Source: Georgenia yuyongxinii (lineage in GTDB: Bacteria; Actinomycetota; Actinomycetes; Actinomycetales; Actinomycetaceae). From it: 64,000 nucleotides of DNA. The notes below the pieces were generated by a model. The model saw nothing but the letters and a program-made list of their open reading frames with translations, was not told where the DNA came from and searched no databases. The stretch lies in NCBI RefSeq assembly GCF_006352065.1, contig NZ_CP040915.1:558001-622000 (forward strand), in the 5' to 3' direction. A program made the translations under genes and the position numbers. Positions 26,403-35,255 of the stretch are shown one piece after another; the stretch's first letter is position 1, and each line of letters begins with the position of its first letter.

Positions 26403-27908
26403 TTAGCGGGGGCGCTTCTCGCGCTTCTTGTCCCCCTTGCGGCGCGGCCGCTCGAAGAGCTCGGGCTCCCGCTCCATCCCGTGCTGGGGCACCTGGAACA
26501 CCCGCTCCGTCGTGGCCGGCTCACTGGCGTCGAGCGACTCACCGGGCGGGGCAGCCGTGGGTGATCCTCCCGGGGGCGGTTCCCCAGGCAGCGGACCAGC
26601 CGGCAGCAGCCGGGCGGTCGAGGGACCGGAGGTCGGCTCCTCGCGCTCCGGCATCCCAGGCGGCGTGGCCGGCTCGGCGTCTCCGACGCCGTCCTCCTCC
26701 GCCTCGAGCTCGGGGGAGGGCGCGGAGTACGTGCGCACGTGCCGGCGCTCGCGGAACGCGGCGGTGGCCTCGTCGCGCTCGGCCCGGGCGGCCTGAAGCC
26801 GGTCCCGCTCGCCCCGCGCCCGCTCGACGCGCTCCTTGGCCAGCTTCACCGCCAGGTCGATGCGCTCGCGCGAGCTCTGCGCCACCAGCCGCCGGTCGTC
26901 GGTCAGCCGCTCCTCGCGGGCGCGGGCCCCCAGGGGGCCGAGGTCGTCCGGCAGCGACTCCAGCGAGGAGCTGCGCGGCGCGATGGGGCGGCCGAGGTCG
27001 TCCTTCACAGGCGCCTCACCGGGCAGCACTGCCGCCCCGCGCAGGCGCGGCGGCACGGGTGCGGCGTCGTCGACCGTGACGGGGGAAGGGGCGAAGTGCA
27101 GGACGCCGACGTGGTCGGGCCGGGCGAGGCGAGAGGCGGCGACGTCCGACCGCCCGACGTCGGGCACAAAACCCTGCGCCGCCTCGGCCTCGACCACGGA
27201 GTCGCCGGGCTGCGGCTCGCCCATCTTGGCCAGCTCGCCCTGCAGGCGCTCGAGCTCGGCCCGCAGGTTCTCCCGTGCGGTGTCCTCCCACTGGGCGCCC
27301 AGCGGGCTGAGGAACAGGTGCCGGCGGCCGAGAAGCTTGTTGACGATCGCCGTGCGGCCCTCGACGTAGTGCCGCGTGGGCAGGTGCGCGTACTCCTCGC
27401 GGACCGCGTGCCGGTAGGCGCGGTAACGCTGCGGCTCGGCGGCGAGGATTGCAAGGTCCGCGTCGCACAGGGCGAGGGAGTCGATGTCCTTCGGGTCGGC
27501 GTCGTGGCGCCGGAGGTTGAGGATCAGGTCCGCGATCCGCGCGGTGACCTTGGCGGGCACACCGAGGGCGGACAGCTCCTCCTTGACCAGGTCCGCGGAC
27601 GCCCGCTCGTCCTCGCCGCCGCTGCGGGCGTACGCCTTGATGGCCGTGGCGTTGAACACCGCCCCGTGGTACCAGGCCGCCAGGCGGACGACGTCGGGGT
27701 GGTGGGTCTCCTCGGCGAGCTCGTCGACCCGTGCGAGGACGTCGACGAGGTGCTTGAGGTTGTGAAAGTGGCGGTCCGGCTCCTGCCAGCGTGTCAAGAG
27801 CCTGCGGCAGGTCTCCTCAATCGCCTCACGGTCGGCGGTGGCGCCGACGGCGAGGACGCTGCGGACGAAGGCGGAGGGCAACCATTGCGGTACGTCGGTG
27901 ACGCCCAT
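26403..27908 (-). CDS. HD-superfamily paralogue with HD-to-HG change and long charged tail
   Basis: Protein of 501 residues. The N-terminal ~215 residues align with the HD domain encoded at 24825-25739 (LLTRWQEPDRHFHNLKHL, LAAWYHGAVFN, ALCDADLAILAAEPQRYRAYRHAVREEYAHLP). The metal-binding His-Asp doublet is His-Gly here, so normal two-metal catalysis is unlikely. The remaining ~285 residues are low complexity: Pro/Glu-rich with an Arg-rich coiled segment (LAKERVERARGERDRLQAARAERDEA) and a strongly basic end (RPRRKGDKKREKRPR). ATG 27908 is chosen for the family start; GGAG is close upstream. Perhaps a scaffold or nucleic-acid-binding protein. Confidence 0.8.
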   Translation of the reverse strand: MGVTDVPQWLPSAFVRSVLAVGATADREAIEETCRRLLTRWQEPDRHFHNLKHLVDVLARVDELAEETHHPDVVRLAAWYHGAVFNATAIKAYARSGGEDERASADLVKEELSALGVPAKVTARIADLILNLRRHDADPKDIDSLALCDADLAILAAEPQRYRAYRHAVREEYAHLPTRHYVEGRTAIVNKLLGRRHLFLSPLGAQWEDTARENLRAELERLQGELAKMGEPQPGDSVVEAEAAQGFVPDVGRSDVAASRLARPDHVGVLHFAPSPVTVDDAAPVPPRLRGAAVLPGEAPVKDDLGRPIAPRSSSLESLPDDLGPLGARAREERLTDDRRLVAQSSRERIDLAVKLAKERVERARGERDRLQAARAERDEATAAFRERRHVRTYSAPSPELEAEEDGVGDAEPATPPGMPEREEPTSGPSTARLLPAGPLPGEPPPGGSPTAAPPGESLDASEPATTERVFQVPQHGMEREPELFERPRRKGDKKREKRPR

Positions 27909-28089
27909 GGCTCCGTTCCCTTGACGGTTCGTGTCCAGATTCGATCGTAGACCGCCGCCTCGCAGCGGCAAGCGGCGCAGGTCCCGTTGGGGACGGCGGT
28001 GGCGGGTCTCACGCGCGCCGGTGCCCGCCTCCGACGGTGCGGGGGCGGCACGGGGACGGGCAGTGGCGGGGCAGGTGGACCGGCCCCGG

Positions 28090-28095
28090 TATTGT
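28090..28095 (+). promoter_or_regulatory. -10-like hexamer of the ether-lipid operon (leaderless)
   Basis: TATTGT ends seven bases before ATG 28103 and is close to the TATAAT consensus. No Shine-Dalgarno sequence precedes the start, so the operon mRNA probably begins at 28102-28103. Confidence 0.5.
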
Positions 28096-28102
28096 CAGCG
28101 GA

Positions 28103-30370
28103 ATGTCGTCATCCCTGGATGGGGCGCATGTGCTCCTCACGGGCGCCACCGGCTTCGTCGGGCAGGCCGTCCTGGAGAAGCTGCTCTCCTCTTATCCCTC
28201 CACCCGCGTGAGCGTCCTGGTACGCCCGCGCGGGGACCTCACCGCGCAGCAACGCGTGGACAAGCTCCTGCGCAAGCCGGTGTTCCGCAGCTGGCGCGCC
28301 GCCGTCGGCGAGGAGGCCGCCGCCGTCGCCGTGCGCGAGCGGGTCACGGTGATCGAGGGCGACCTCGGCGCGCTGCCGGCCCTGCCCAATGACGTCGACG
28401 TCGTCCTCCACTCCGCCTCCACGGTCTCCTTCGACCTGCCCATCGACGAGGCCTTCGCGGCCAACGTCGGCGGCCCCCTGTCGCTGTACGAGGCGCTCGC
28501 GGCCACGGGGTCCGACCCGCACGTCGTGCATGTCTCCACCAGCTACGTCGCCGGCCTGCGCAAGGGCGTGGCCGAGGAGCGGGCCCTGGACCACCAGGTC
28601 GACCACCACCTCGAGCACGAGCAGGCGCTGGCCGCCCGCGCGGAGGCCGAGCGGGCCTCGCGCAGCCCCGAGGTGCTGCGCACGCTGCTCGCCGACGCGC
28701 AGGCCAAGCACCGCCGCGCGGGCGCCGGTGCGGTGGCCGAGGCCGCCGAGGAGGCCCGCCAGGACTGGGTGCGCCACGAGCTCGTCGAGGCCGGCCGCAC
28801 CCGGGCGCACACCCTGGGCTGGACCGACGTGTACACGTTCACCAAGGCGCTCGGCGAGCGGGTCGCCGAGGACCTGTGGGCCGGCGCCGGCCACCGCCTG
28901 TCGGTGGTGCGCCCCACGATCATCGAGTCCGCGCTCAAGCACCCGTACCCGGGCTGGATCGACGGCTTCAAGGTGGCCGACCCGCTCATCGCCGCCTACG
29001 GGCGCGGCATGCTGCCGGAGTTCCCTGCCCTGGCCGACACGGTGCTCGACGTCATCCCGGTCGACTTCGTCGTCAACGCCATCCTCGCCGCGGCGGCCGA
29101 ACCGCCGGCGGCCGGCTCGGCCCACTACTTCCAGGTCTGCTCCGGGATCACCAACCCGCTGCCCCTGGGACGCTTGGTGCGGCTGGTGCGCGAGTATTTC
29201 AAGGCCAACCCGCTCACGGACGCCGAGGGCGCCCACGTGCAGGTGCCCGCCTGGTCCTTCCCGCACACCGGGGCGGTGGAGCGGGCCCTGACCCGGCGCG
29301 AGCGCGCCGTCGACCTCGCCGACCGGGCGGTGGGCCGCCTGCCCGCCACCCAGCGCACCCGCGGCTGGATCTCCACCCTGCACCGGGCCCGCCGCGACCT
29401 CGGCACCCTGCGCAAGTTCACCGAGCTCTACCAGCCCTACACCCAGACCGAGGTGATCTTCGACGACGCCCGGCTGCGCGCCCTGCACGCCGCCCTGCCC
29501 GCCGAACGGCAGGACGCGCACGGCTTCGACGTCACCGAGATCGACTGGCGGCACTACCTCCAGGACGTCCACATCCCCAAGGTGCCCGGTCTCATGCGCA
29601 GCCGCGGCGGTTCCTCCGCGCCCACCGCGCCGCGGGAGCTGATCGCCCGCGACGACGTCGTGGCGGTCTTCGACCTGCAGCGCACCGTGGCGGCGGCGAC
29701 CCTCGTCGAGCAGTACCTGTGGGTCGAGCTCGCCGCGAAGCCCGCCACCCAGTGGCCGGCGTCGCTGGCCAACCTGGTCGCGCTCGGCCCGCGCTACCTC
29801 CAGGCCGAGCGCCGCGACCGCGGCGACTTCATCCGCACGTTCATGCGCCGCTACGAGGGCATGAACGAGGCGGAGCTGCGCGCGATCATCGCGGAGAAGG
29901 TCACCCACTCGCTGCGCCGCGGCCTGCTCCAGGAGGCCCTCGCCCGGGTCGCGGAGCACCGCGCCGCCGGGCACCGCACCGTGCTGCTCACCGGGGAGAT
30001 CGACGTCTTCGTCGAGCCGCTCGCCCCGATCTTCGACCACATCGTCGCCGGCAAGATGGAGGTGGGCCCGGACGGACGCTGGACCGGGCACCTCGCCAGC
30101 TCGCCCCTGGTGGGGGAGGCCCGCGCCGCCTGGCTGCGGCGCTACGCCCGCGAGGAGGGGCTGGACCTGACCGGCTCCTACGCCTACGGCGACAGCTACG
30201 CCGACCGGTCCTGGCTCGAGGTGGTGGGCAACCCCCATGCGGTCAACCCCGACGCGAGCCTCTACCGTTATGCCAAGGCGCGGCGGTGGCCCGTCCTGAG
30301 CTGGACAACGACCGTGGAGGGCCGGCTGTCCCCGGTCCTGCGGAGCATCAAGGGGGCTGGGAAGGCATGA
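28103..30370 (+). CDS. Fatty acyl-CoA reductase fused to a HAD-like domain
   Basis: Protein of 755 residues. The N-terminal ~480 residues are an alcohol-forming fatty acyl-CoA reductase: NADPH fold LLTGATGFVGQAVLEKLL (about 10-27), VYTFTKALGERV (Y-x3-K) and the reductase signature VVRPTIIESALKHPYPGWIDGF. From about residue 515 a HAD/SerB-type domain follows: VVAVFDLQRTV (Asp524, with Gln526 replacing the second Asp of DxD), VLLTGEIDVFVEPL, and AYGDSYADRSWL (Asp697, Asp701). Expected product: long-chain fatty alcohol. First gene of a four-gene operon with alkyl-DHAP synthase. The role of the HAD part is unknown and may not be phosphatase. Confidence 0.88.
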   Translation: MSSSLDGAHVLLTGATGFVGQAVLEKLLSSYPSTRVSVLVRPRGDLTAQQRVDKLLRKPVFRSWRAAVGEEAAAVAVRERVTVIEGDLGALPALPNDVDVVLHSASTVSFDLPIDEAFAANVGGPLSLYEALAATGSDPHVVHVSTSYVAGLRKGVAEERALDHQVDHHLEHEQALAARAEAERASRSPEVLRTLLADAQAKHRRAGAGAVAEAAEEARQDWVRHELVEAGRTRAHTLGWTDVYTFTKALGERVAEDLWAGAGHRLSVVRPTIIESALKHPYPGWIDGFKVADPLIAAYGRGMLPEFPALADTVLDVIPVDFVVNAILAAAAEPPAAGSAHYFQVCSGITNPLPLGRLVRLVREYFKANPLTDAEGAHVQVPAWSFPHTGAVERALTRRERAVDLADRAVGRLPATQRTRGWISTLHRARRDLGTLRKFTELYQPYTQTEVIFDDARLRALHAALPAERQDAHGFDVTEIDWRHYLQDVHIPKVPGLMRSRGGSSAPTAPRELIARDDVVAVFDLQRTVAAATLVEQYLWVELAAKPATQWPASLANLVALGPRYLQAERRDRGDFIRTFMRRYEGMNEAELRAIIAEKVTHSLRRGLLQEALARVAEHRAAGHRTVLLTGEIDVFVEPLAPIFDHIVAGKMEVGPDGRWTGHLASSPLVGEARAAWLRRYAREEGLDLTGSYAYGDSYADRSWLEVVGNPHAVNPDASLYRYAKARRWPVLSWTTTVEGRLSPVLRSIKGAGKA

Positions 30371-31215
30371 GCGTGGGCAGCGGGCAGCGACCAGCGACCC
30401 GTGGGACGGCACGACGGCGTCCCACCCCCGCGCCGGGCAGCGTGCTGCGCGGCCGGGCGATGGTCACCGGCGGCACGTCCGGCATCGGGCTGTCCTTCGC
30501 GCACGCCCTCGCCGCCCGCGGCTGCGACCTCGTCCTGGTCGCCCGGGACACCGCCCGGCTGGAGAAGACCGCCGAGCAGCTGCGCTGGCGCTACGGCGTC
30601 GACGTCGAGCCGCTGCGCGCCGACCTGGCCGACCGGGCGGACGTCGACACCGTCGCCGCCCGGCTGGTCGACGAGGACCGCCCGGTGGAGATCCTCGTCA
30701 ACAACGCCGGCCGCGGCCTGCACGTGAGCCTCCTCGACGCCGACACCGCCGTGCACGAGAGCGCCCTGGACCTCATGGTCCGCGCCGTGATGGTGCTCGG
30801 CGGCGCGGCCGGCCGGGCGATGCGCGGGCGCAGGCACGGGGTCATCATCAACGTCTCCTCCGTGGCCGGGCTGATCCCCATGGGTCTGTACTCCGCGATC
30901 AAGTCCTGGGTGCGCACCTACTCCGAGAGCCTGGCCCTCGAGCTGTCCGGCAGCGGGGTGCGGGTCAACACCCTCCTGCCCGGCTGGGTCCGCACCGAGT
31001 TCCACGACCGGGCCGGCATCCGCGCCGGCTCCGTCCCCGGCGCGCTGTGGCTGGAGGCCGACGCCGTCGTCGCCCGCTGCCTCGCCGACGTCGAGCGGGG
31101 CCGGCTGCGCTCCGTGCCGTCCAAGCGGTTCACCGTGCTCGCGTTCCTCGCCGAGCACGGCCCCCGGCCCGCCGTGCGGCGGGTCACCGGGCTGCTCAAG
31201 AAGGGTCGGAGATGA
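30367..31215 (+). CDS. Short-chain dehydrogenase, possible acyl/alkyl-DHAP reductase
   Basis: Protein of 282 residues with a basic Pro-rich N-terminus of about 28 residues and then a classical SDR domain: AMVTGGTSGIGLSFAHALA (NADP fold), LVNNAGRG, catalytic Ser in INVSSVAG and Tyr/Lys in LYSAIKSWVRTY. It overlaps the reductase gene (ATGA) and the acyltransferase gene. In the eukaryotic ether-lipid route an SDR-type acyl/alkyl-dihydroxyacetone phosphate reductase acts after alkyl-DHAP synthase; that role is inferred from the operon. A general ketoreductase is the alternative. Confidence 0.8.
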   Translation: MSVGSGQRPATRGTARRRPTPAPGSVLRGRAMVTGGTSGIGLSFAHALAARGCDLVLVARDTARLEKTAEQLRWRYGVDVEPLRADLADRADVDTVAARLVDEDRPVEILVNNAGRGLHVSLLDADTAVHESALDLMVRAVMVLGGAAGRAMRGRRHGVIINVSSVAGLIPMGLYSAIKSWVRTYSESLALELSGSGVRVNTLLPGWVRTEFHDRAGIRAGSVPGALWLEADAVVARCLADVERGRLRSVPSKRFTVLAFLAEHGPRPAVRRVTGLLKKGRR

Positions 31216-31973
31216 CCATGCTGAGCCTGAGTCGGTATCACGCGAGATGGCACCGGTGGGCGCGGTTCGTCGCCCAACGGGTCGTGCTGCGGTCGGTGGT
31301 GCGCTCGGTCACCCGGGTCACCGTCGAGGGTGCCCGCAACGTCGACGGGCTGGCGGGGCCGTTCGTCGTCGTCGCGAACCACACCAGCCACCTCGACGCC
31401 GCGCTGATGGTCAGCCACCTGCCCCGGCGGGTCACCGCGCACCTGGCGGTCGCGGCCGCCGCGGACTACTTCTACAAGCAGTGGTGGATCACGGCACCCA
31501 CCTCACTGTTCTTCAACTCCTACCCGGTCCACCGCACCGGCGGCGGGCGCGGCAAGGGCATGTCGATGCGGCTGCTCGCCGCCGGCCTGCCGGTGCTGAT
31601 CTTCCCCGAGGGCACCCGCAGCCGTGACGGCGAGATGAAGCACTTCAAGCCCGGCGCGGCCGCGCTGTGCGTGGGCCAGGACGTGCCCTGCGTGCCGATC
31701 GCGCTCATCGGCACCAACGAGGCGATGCCCGTGGGCCGGTCCTGGCCCGTGCCCGGCCGCCTGCCCGTGCGCATGCTCGTCGGGCGCCCGATGCGGCCGC
31801 TGCCCGGTGAGCGGGTCCAGGACTTCAACCGCCGCGTGGAGGCCCGCATCGCCACCATGCTCACCATGCAGACGCCCTACGTGCTCGCGGACGGACCGCA
31901 GGACGCCGGGTCGCACGATCTCGCTGCGCGCGAGGACGCGCCGCAGCACAATGCGCAGGAGGAGGCTTCGTGA
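31212..31973 (+). CDS. PlsC-type glycerophosphate/DHAP acyltransferase
   Basis: Acyltransferase of 253 residues. The catalytic H-x4-D motif is VVVANHTSHLDAAL and the glycerophosphate-binding motif is LIFPEGTRSRDGE; NSYPVHRTGG and CVPIALIGTNEAMP are the other two blocks. Membrane association is likely through the hydrophobic N-terminal part. In this operon it could acylate DHAP (making the substrate of alkyl-DHAP synthase) or acylate 1-alkyl-glycerol-3-phosphate at position 2. Overlaps on both sides are four bases (ATGA, GTGA). Confidence 0.85.
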   Translation: MTMLSLSRYHARWHRWARFVAQRVVLRSVVRSVTRVTVEGARNVDGLAGPFVVVANHTSHLDAALMVSHLPRRVTAHLAVAAAADYFYKQWWITAPTSLFFNSYPVHRTGGGRGKGMSMRLLAAGLPVLIFPEGTRSRDGEMKHFKPGAAALCVGQDVPCVPIALIGTNEAMPVGRSWPVPGRLPVRMLVGRPMRPLPGERVQDFNRRVEARIATMLTMQTPYVLADGPQDAGSHDLAAREDAPQHNAQEEAS

Positions 31974-33658
31974 ACGGTGTCACGCACCAGAAGTGGTGGG
32001 GCTGGGGCGTGGAGGGCATCGCCTTCCACCACGAGGACAAGCCCAACATGGCGCCGTTCGTCATGAAGGTGATCGGCATCGACCTCCACGCCCCCGGCAC
32101 CCCGCCGCCGGCGTTCGAGGACCTCGCCGTGCCGGGCTCGCGCATGGGCGAGGATCTCGCCGCCCGCCTGGGCTCCGCCGTCGGCGAGGAGCACGTGGTC
32201 ACCGACGACCTCGACCGCGTGGTCCACACCTACGGCAAGGGCCTGGCGGACCTGGTGCGCGTGCGCGTCGGGGACCTGCCCCGGGTGCCCGACGTCGTCG
32301 TCTACCCCGCCGACGAGGACCAGGTGCGGGCGGTGGTCGACGCCGTCGTCGCCGCCGACGCCGTGCTCATCCCCTTCGGTGGCGGCTCGAACATCTCCGG
32401 CTCGCTCACCCCGCCGGCGGACGAGCAGCGCGTGATCGTCTCCCTGGACCTGGGCCGGATGAACCGCGTGCTCGAGATCGACGAGGCCGCCGGGCTGGCC
32501 CGCATCCAGGCCGGCGTGCTCGGCCCGGACATGGAGGAGCAGCTCACCGCGCGCGGCTGGACGATGGGCCACCAGCCCGACAGCTTCCGCCACTCCACCC
32601 TGGGCGGGTGGATCGCCACCCGCTCCTCGGGCATGCAGTCGGACAAGTACGGCGACATCGCCGACATCACCCGCGGCCTGCGGATGGTCCAGCCCGGCAA
32701 GGTGGTGGTGCTGCGGCCGCTGCCCTCGACGTCCTCCGGGCCAAGCGTGCGCGAGATGATCCTGGGCTCGGAGGGGCGCCTCGGCGTGATCACCGAGGCG
32801 TGGGTCAACGTGCACCGTGTGCCGGAGAACCGCGAGATCATCGCCTACCTCTTCCCCAGCTGGGCGGCCGGGGTGGCCGCGATGCAGGACATCTCCGCCT
32901 CCGACGCCGCGCCGTCGGTCACCCGCGTCTCCGACGCCAACGAGACGCAGTTCTCCCTGTCCACCCAGAAGAAGAGCAAGGGCATCAAGGGCAAGGTGTC
33001 CAAGGCGCTCTTCGCCGTCCTCGAGCGCCGCGGCTGGGACCTGCAGAACGCGTGCCTGTCCTACATCGGCTACGAGGGCTCCGCCGAGCATGTCACCCGC
33101 ACCAAGGCGATCGTCTGGAAGATCATCAAGGCGCACGGCGGCATCAAGCTCGGCACCGGGCCGGGCTCCCTGTACGACCAGAAGAAGTTCGACACCCCCT
33201 ACATCCGGGACTTCCTCCTGGACATCGGCGCCATGGGCGACGTCTCGGAGACGGCGGCGCCCTGGTCGAAGCTCATGGACGTGCACTCCGGCACGGTCCG
33301 CGCCGCCCGAGAGGCGTTCGCGCAGCTGGGCGTAAAGGGCTTCGTCATGTGCCACCTCTCGCACAGCTACCACTCCGGGGCATGCCTGTACTTCACGTTC
33401 GCGTTCCCGCCGGGTGTGGAGTCCGCCGAGGAGCAGCTCGAGCGGTACTGGGTGGTCAAGAGCGCGATCCAGCAGTCTTTCGTGGACAACGGCGCGACCA
33501 TCTCCCACCACCACGGTGTGGGCACCGACCACTCGCGCTGGCTCGAGGACGACATCTCCGAGGCCGGCACCGACGTGATGGTGGCGCTGCTGCGCGGCGT
33601 GGACCCGGGCCGGAACCTCAACCCCGGGACGTTGCTGCCGGCGCACCGGGAGTGGTGA
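31970..33658 (+). CDS. Alkyl-dihydroxyacetone phosphate synthase homologue (FAD)
   Basis: Flavoenzyme of 562 residues that should exchange the acyl chain of acyl-DHAP for a fatty alcohol, forming the ether bond. The FAD (PCMH-type) domain has [14 protein letters not shown] and [20 protein letters not shown] followed by a KYGDI block, a segment nearly the same as in peroxisomal AGPS (PDS-x-x-x-ST-x-GGW). The triple His of the active site is present at about 513-515 ([12 protein letters not shown]). D-lactate or glycolate oxidase-type flavoproteins share the fold but lack these two features. GTG 31970 overlaps the acyltransferase stop. The 3' end overlaps the convergent kinase gene by 41 bases. 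Confidence 0.85.
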   Translation: MNGVTHQKWWGWGVEGIAFHHEDKPNMAPFVMKVIGIDLHAPGTPPPAFEDLAVPGSRMGEDLAARLGSAVGEEHVVTDDLDRVVHTYGKGLADLVRVRVGDLPRVPDVVVYPADEDQVRAVVDAVVAADAVLIPFGGGSNISGSLTPPADEQRVIVSLDLGRMNRVLEIDEAAGLARIQAGVLGPDMEEQLTARGWTMGHQPDSFRHSTLGGWIATRSSGMQSDKYGDIADITRGLRMVQPGKVVVLRPLPSTSSGPSVREMILGSEGRLGVITEAWVNVHRVPENREIIAYLFPSWAAGVAAMQDISASDAAPSVTRVSDANETQFSLSTQKKSKGIKGKVSKALFAVLERRGWDLQNACLSYIGYEGSAEHVTRTKAIVWKIIKAHGGIKLGTGPGSLYDQKKFDTPYIRDFLLDIGAMGDVSETAAPWSKLMDVHSGTVRAAREAFAQLGVKGFVMCHLSHSYHSGACLYFTFAFPPGVESAEEQLERYWVVKSAIQQSFVDNGATISHHHGVGTDHSRWLEDDISEAGTDVMVALLRGVDPGRNLNPGTLLPAHREW

Positions 33659-35255
33659 CGGGGCCGGTCGCCGGCTGAGCCTCCTCGGCGGGCGTGGGCG
33701 CCGGCGGCCCGTCGGGCTGCGGCGCGGCGGGCTGCGGCCCAGGGAGCTGCGGCCCAGGGAGCTGCGGCCCAGGGAGCTGCGGCCCAGGGAGCTGCGGCCC
33801 GGCGACCGGCACCGCGACCTCCACGGTCGTCCCACCGCCGGGCGTGGGCGCCAATCGCACCCCGCCGCGGTGGGTGCCCACGATCGCGGCGACGATCGCC
33901 AGGCCCAGCCCGGAGCCGCCGGAGCTGCGGGTGCGGGACGGGTCGACCCGGTAGAAGCGCTCGAAAACCCGGCTCGCGTCCTCCGCCGAGATGCCCGGGC
34001 CGTGGTCACGCACCTCGACCAGGGCCCAGCCCGGCTCCGGCACGCCGACCGCGATCTCGACCGGGGTGCCCGGCGGCGTGTGCTGCAGCACGTTGCCCAT
34101 GAGGTTGGCCACCACCTGCCGGATCTTGTTCTCGTCGGCCCGCACCACCAGCGCCTGCGGCAGCGCGCCGCCCGGTTCGAGGGCGACGACGGCGGCGGCC
34201 CGGTCGGGAGCCAGCGCGTGCAGGTCCGCGACGGCGTCGGCCGCGACGGCGGCGAGGTCGACCGGGCCGAGCTCGAGCGGGCGCCCCTCGTCCAGCCGCG
34301 CGAGCAGCAGCAGGTCCTCGACGAGCGCGCCCATCCGCTTCGCCTCGGACTCGATGCGGGCCATCGCCTGCCCGGTGTCCTCCACCCCGCCCATGCGGTA
34401 CAGCTCGCCGTACCCGCGGATGGTGGACAGCGGGGTGCGTAGCTCGTGCGAGGCGTCCGAGACGAACTGGCGCATCCGTCGCTCCGAGGCCTGCTGGGCG
34501 CCGAAGGAGGCCTCGATCTGGGTGAGCATGACGTTCAGCGAGCGGGCCAGGGACCCCACCTCCGTCGTCGCCGGTGGTGTGGGGACGCGGCGGGACAGGT
34601 CACCCGCGGCGATGGCGCCCGCCGTCGCCTCGATCTCCCGTAGCGGGCGCAGCGACCGGCGCACCGCAGCCCAGGCGGCCACGGCACCCAGCGCCGCGAT
34701 CACCAGCCCGGACAGGAGCAGCAGCCGCCCGATGCTCGTGGTGGTGGCGTACGTGGGGTACAGCGGCAGCGCGACCGTGACCGCACCCACCGGCTCGCGG
34801 CCGATCGGGAAGGTCACCGCGCGCCAGCTGGGAGAGCCGCCCGCGCCGGGGAGCGTGACGGGCCGGGGGCGTTCGTCGCGCAGTGCGTCGAGGTCCACCG
34901 CGGGCAGCCGGGGTCGGCCGATCTCTTCGACGACGTGCGGGTTGGGCACCTCGTAGACCCGCCCGGTGCCGTCCTGGATCGCGACGTAGTAGTTCGACGG
35001 CAGCACGGTGGGCCGCTCGCGCCGGTCGATCAGCTGCTCGAAGCTCTCCTGTGCCAGCACGCCACCGCGGGAGGTGAGCTCCTCGTCGACCTGGCCGATC
35101 AGGTGCGCGCGCAGGACCGTCACCGTCGTGACGCCGGCGCCCGCCAGTCCGATCAGCAGCAGGATCGTGATGATCGCGACCAGCCGGCCGCTGAGGGGGA
35201 CGGCGCGCCAGCGATCGGACACGCGCCCGAGCGCCGGGTGGAGGCGGCCGGGCAT
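33618..35255 (-). CDS. Sensor histidine kinase (OmpR-partner type)
   Basis: Membrane sensor kinase of 545 residues. TM1 at about 25-45 ([21 protein letters not shown]), an extracellular sensor of about 125 residues, TM2 at about 175-197, HAMP, then dimerisation/phospho-His in [24 protein letters not shown] box [12 protein letters not shown] boxes DHGPGIS and [12 protein letters not shown]. The C-terminal ~60 residues are a Pro-rich tail with four to five copies of GPQLP, encoded by a 15-base tandem repeat. The start overlaps the response-regulator stop (ATGA). Similar in layout to TrcS-type kinases. The signal is unknown. Confidence 0.93.
   Translation of the reverse strand: MPGRLHPALGRVSDRWRAVPLSGRLVAIITILLLIGLAGAGVTTVTVLRAHLIGQVDEELTSRGGVLAQESFEQLIDRRERPTVLPSNYYVAIQDGTGRVYEVPNPHVVEEIGRPRLPAVDLDALRDERPRPVTLPGAGGSPSWRAVTFPIGREPVGAVTVALPLYPTYATTTSIGRLLLLSGLVIAALGAVAAWAAVRRSLRPLREIEATAGAIAAGDLSRRVPTPPATTEVGSLARSLNVMLTQIEASFGAQQASERRMRQFVSDASHELRTPLSTIRGYGELYRMGGVEDTGQAMARIESEAKRMGALVEDLLLLARLDEGRPLELGPVDLAAVAADAVADLHALAPDRAAAVVALEPGGALPQALVVRADENKIRQVVANLMGNVLQHTPPGTPVEIAVGVPEPGWALVEVRDHGPGISAEDASRVFERFYRVDPSRTRSSGGSGLGLAIVAAIVGTHRGGVRLAPTPGGGTTVEVAVPVAGPQLPGPQLPGPQLPGPQLPGPQPAAPQPDGPPAPTPAEEAQPATGPVTTPGAPAATSRG
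33731..33790 (-). repeat. 15-bp minisatellite in the kinase gene
   Basis: Four perfect tandem copies of GCTGCGGCCCAGGGA, with a partial fifth after. The copies are in frame and encode GPQLP. Changes in copy number would lengthen or shorten the tail without a frameshift. Confidence 0.95.

Noticed and set aside
28109-30412. Minus-strand open frame of 767 codons opposite the acyl-CoA reductase gene
   Set aside because: The plus strand has clear reductase and HAD motifs; the antisense product is compositionally biased and without motifs.
33731-33790. 15-bp tandem copies as a regulatory iteron array
   Set aside because: They are in frame within a good kinase gene and encode a regular Pro-rich tail.
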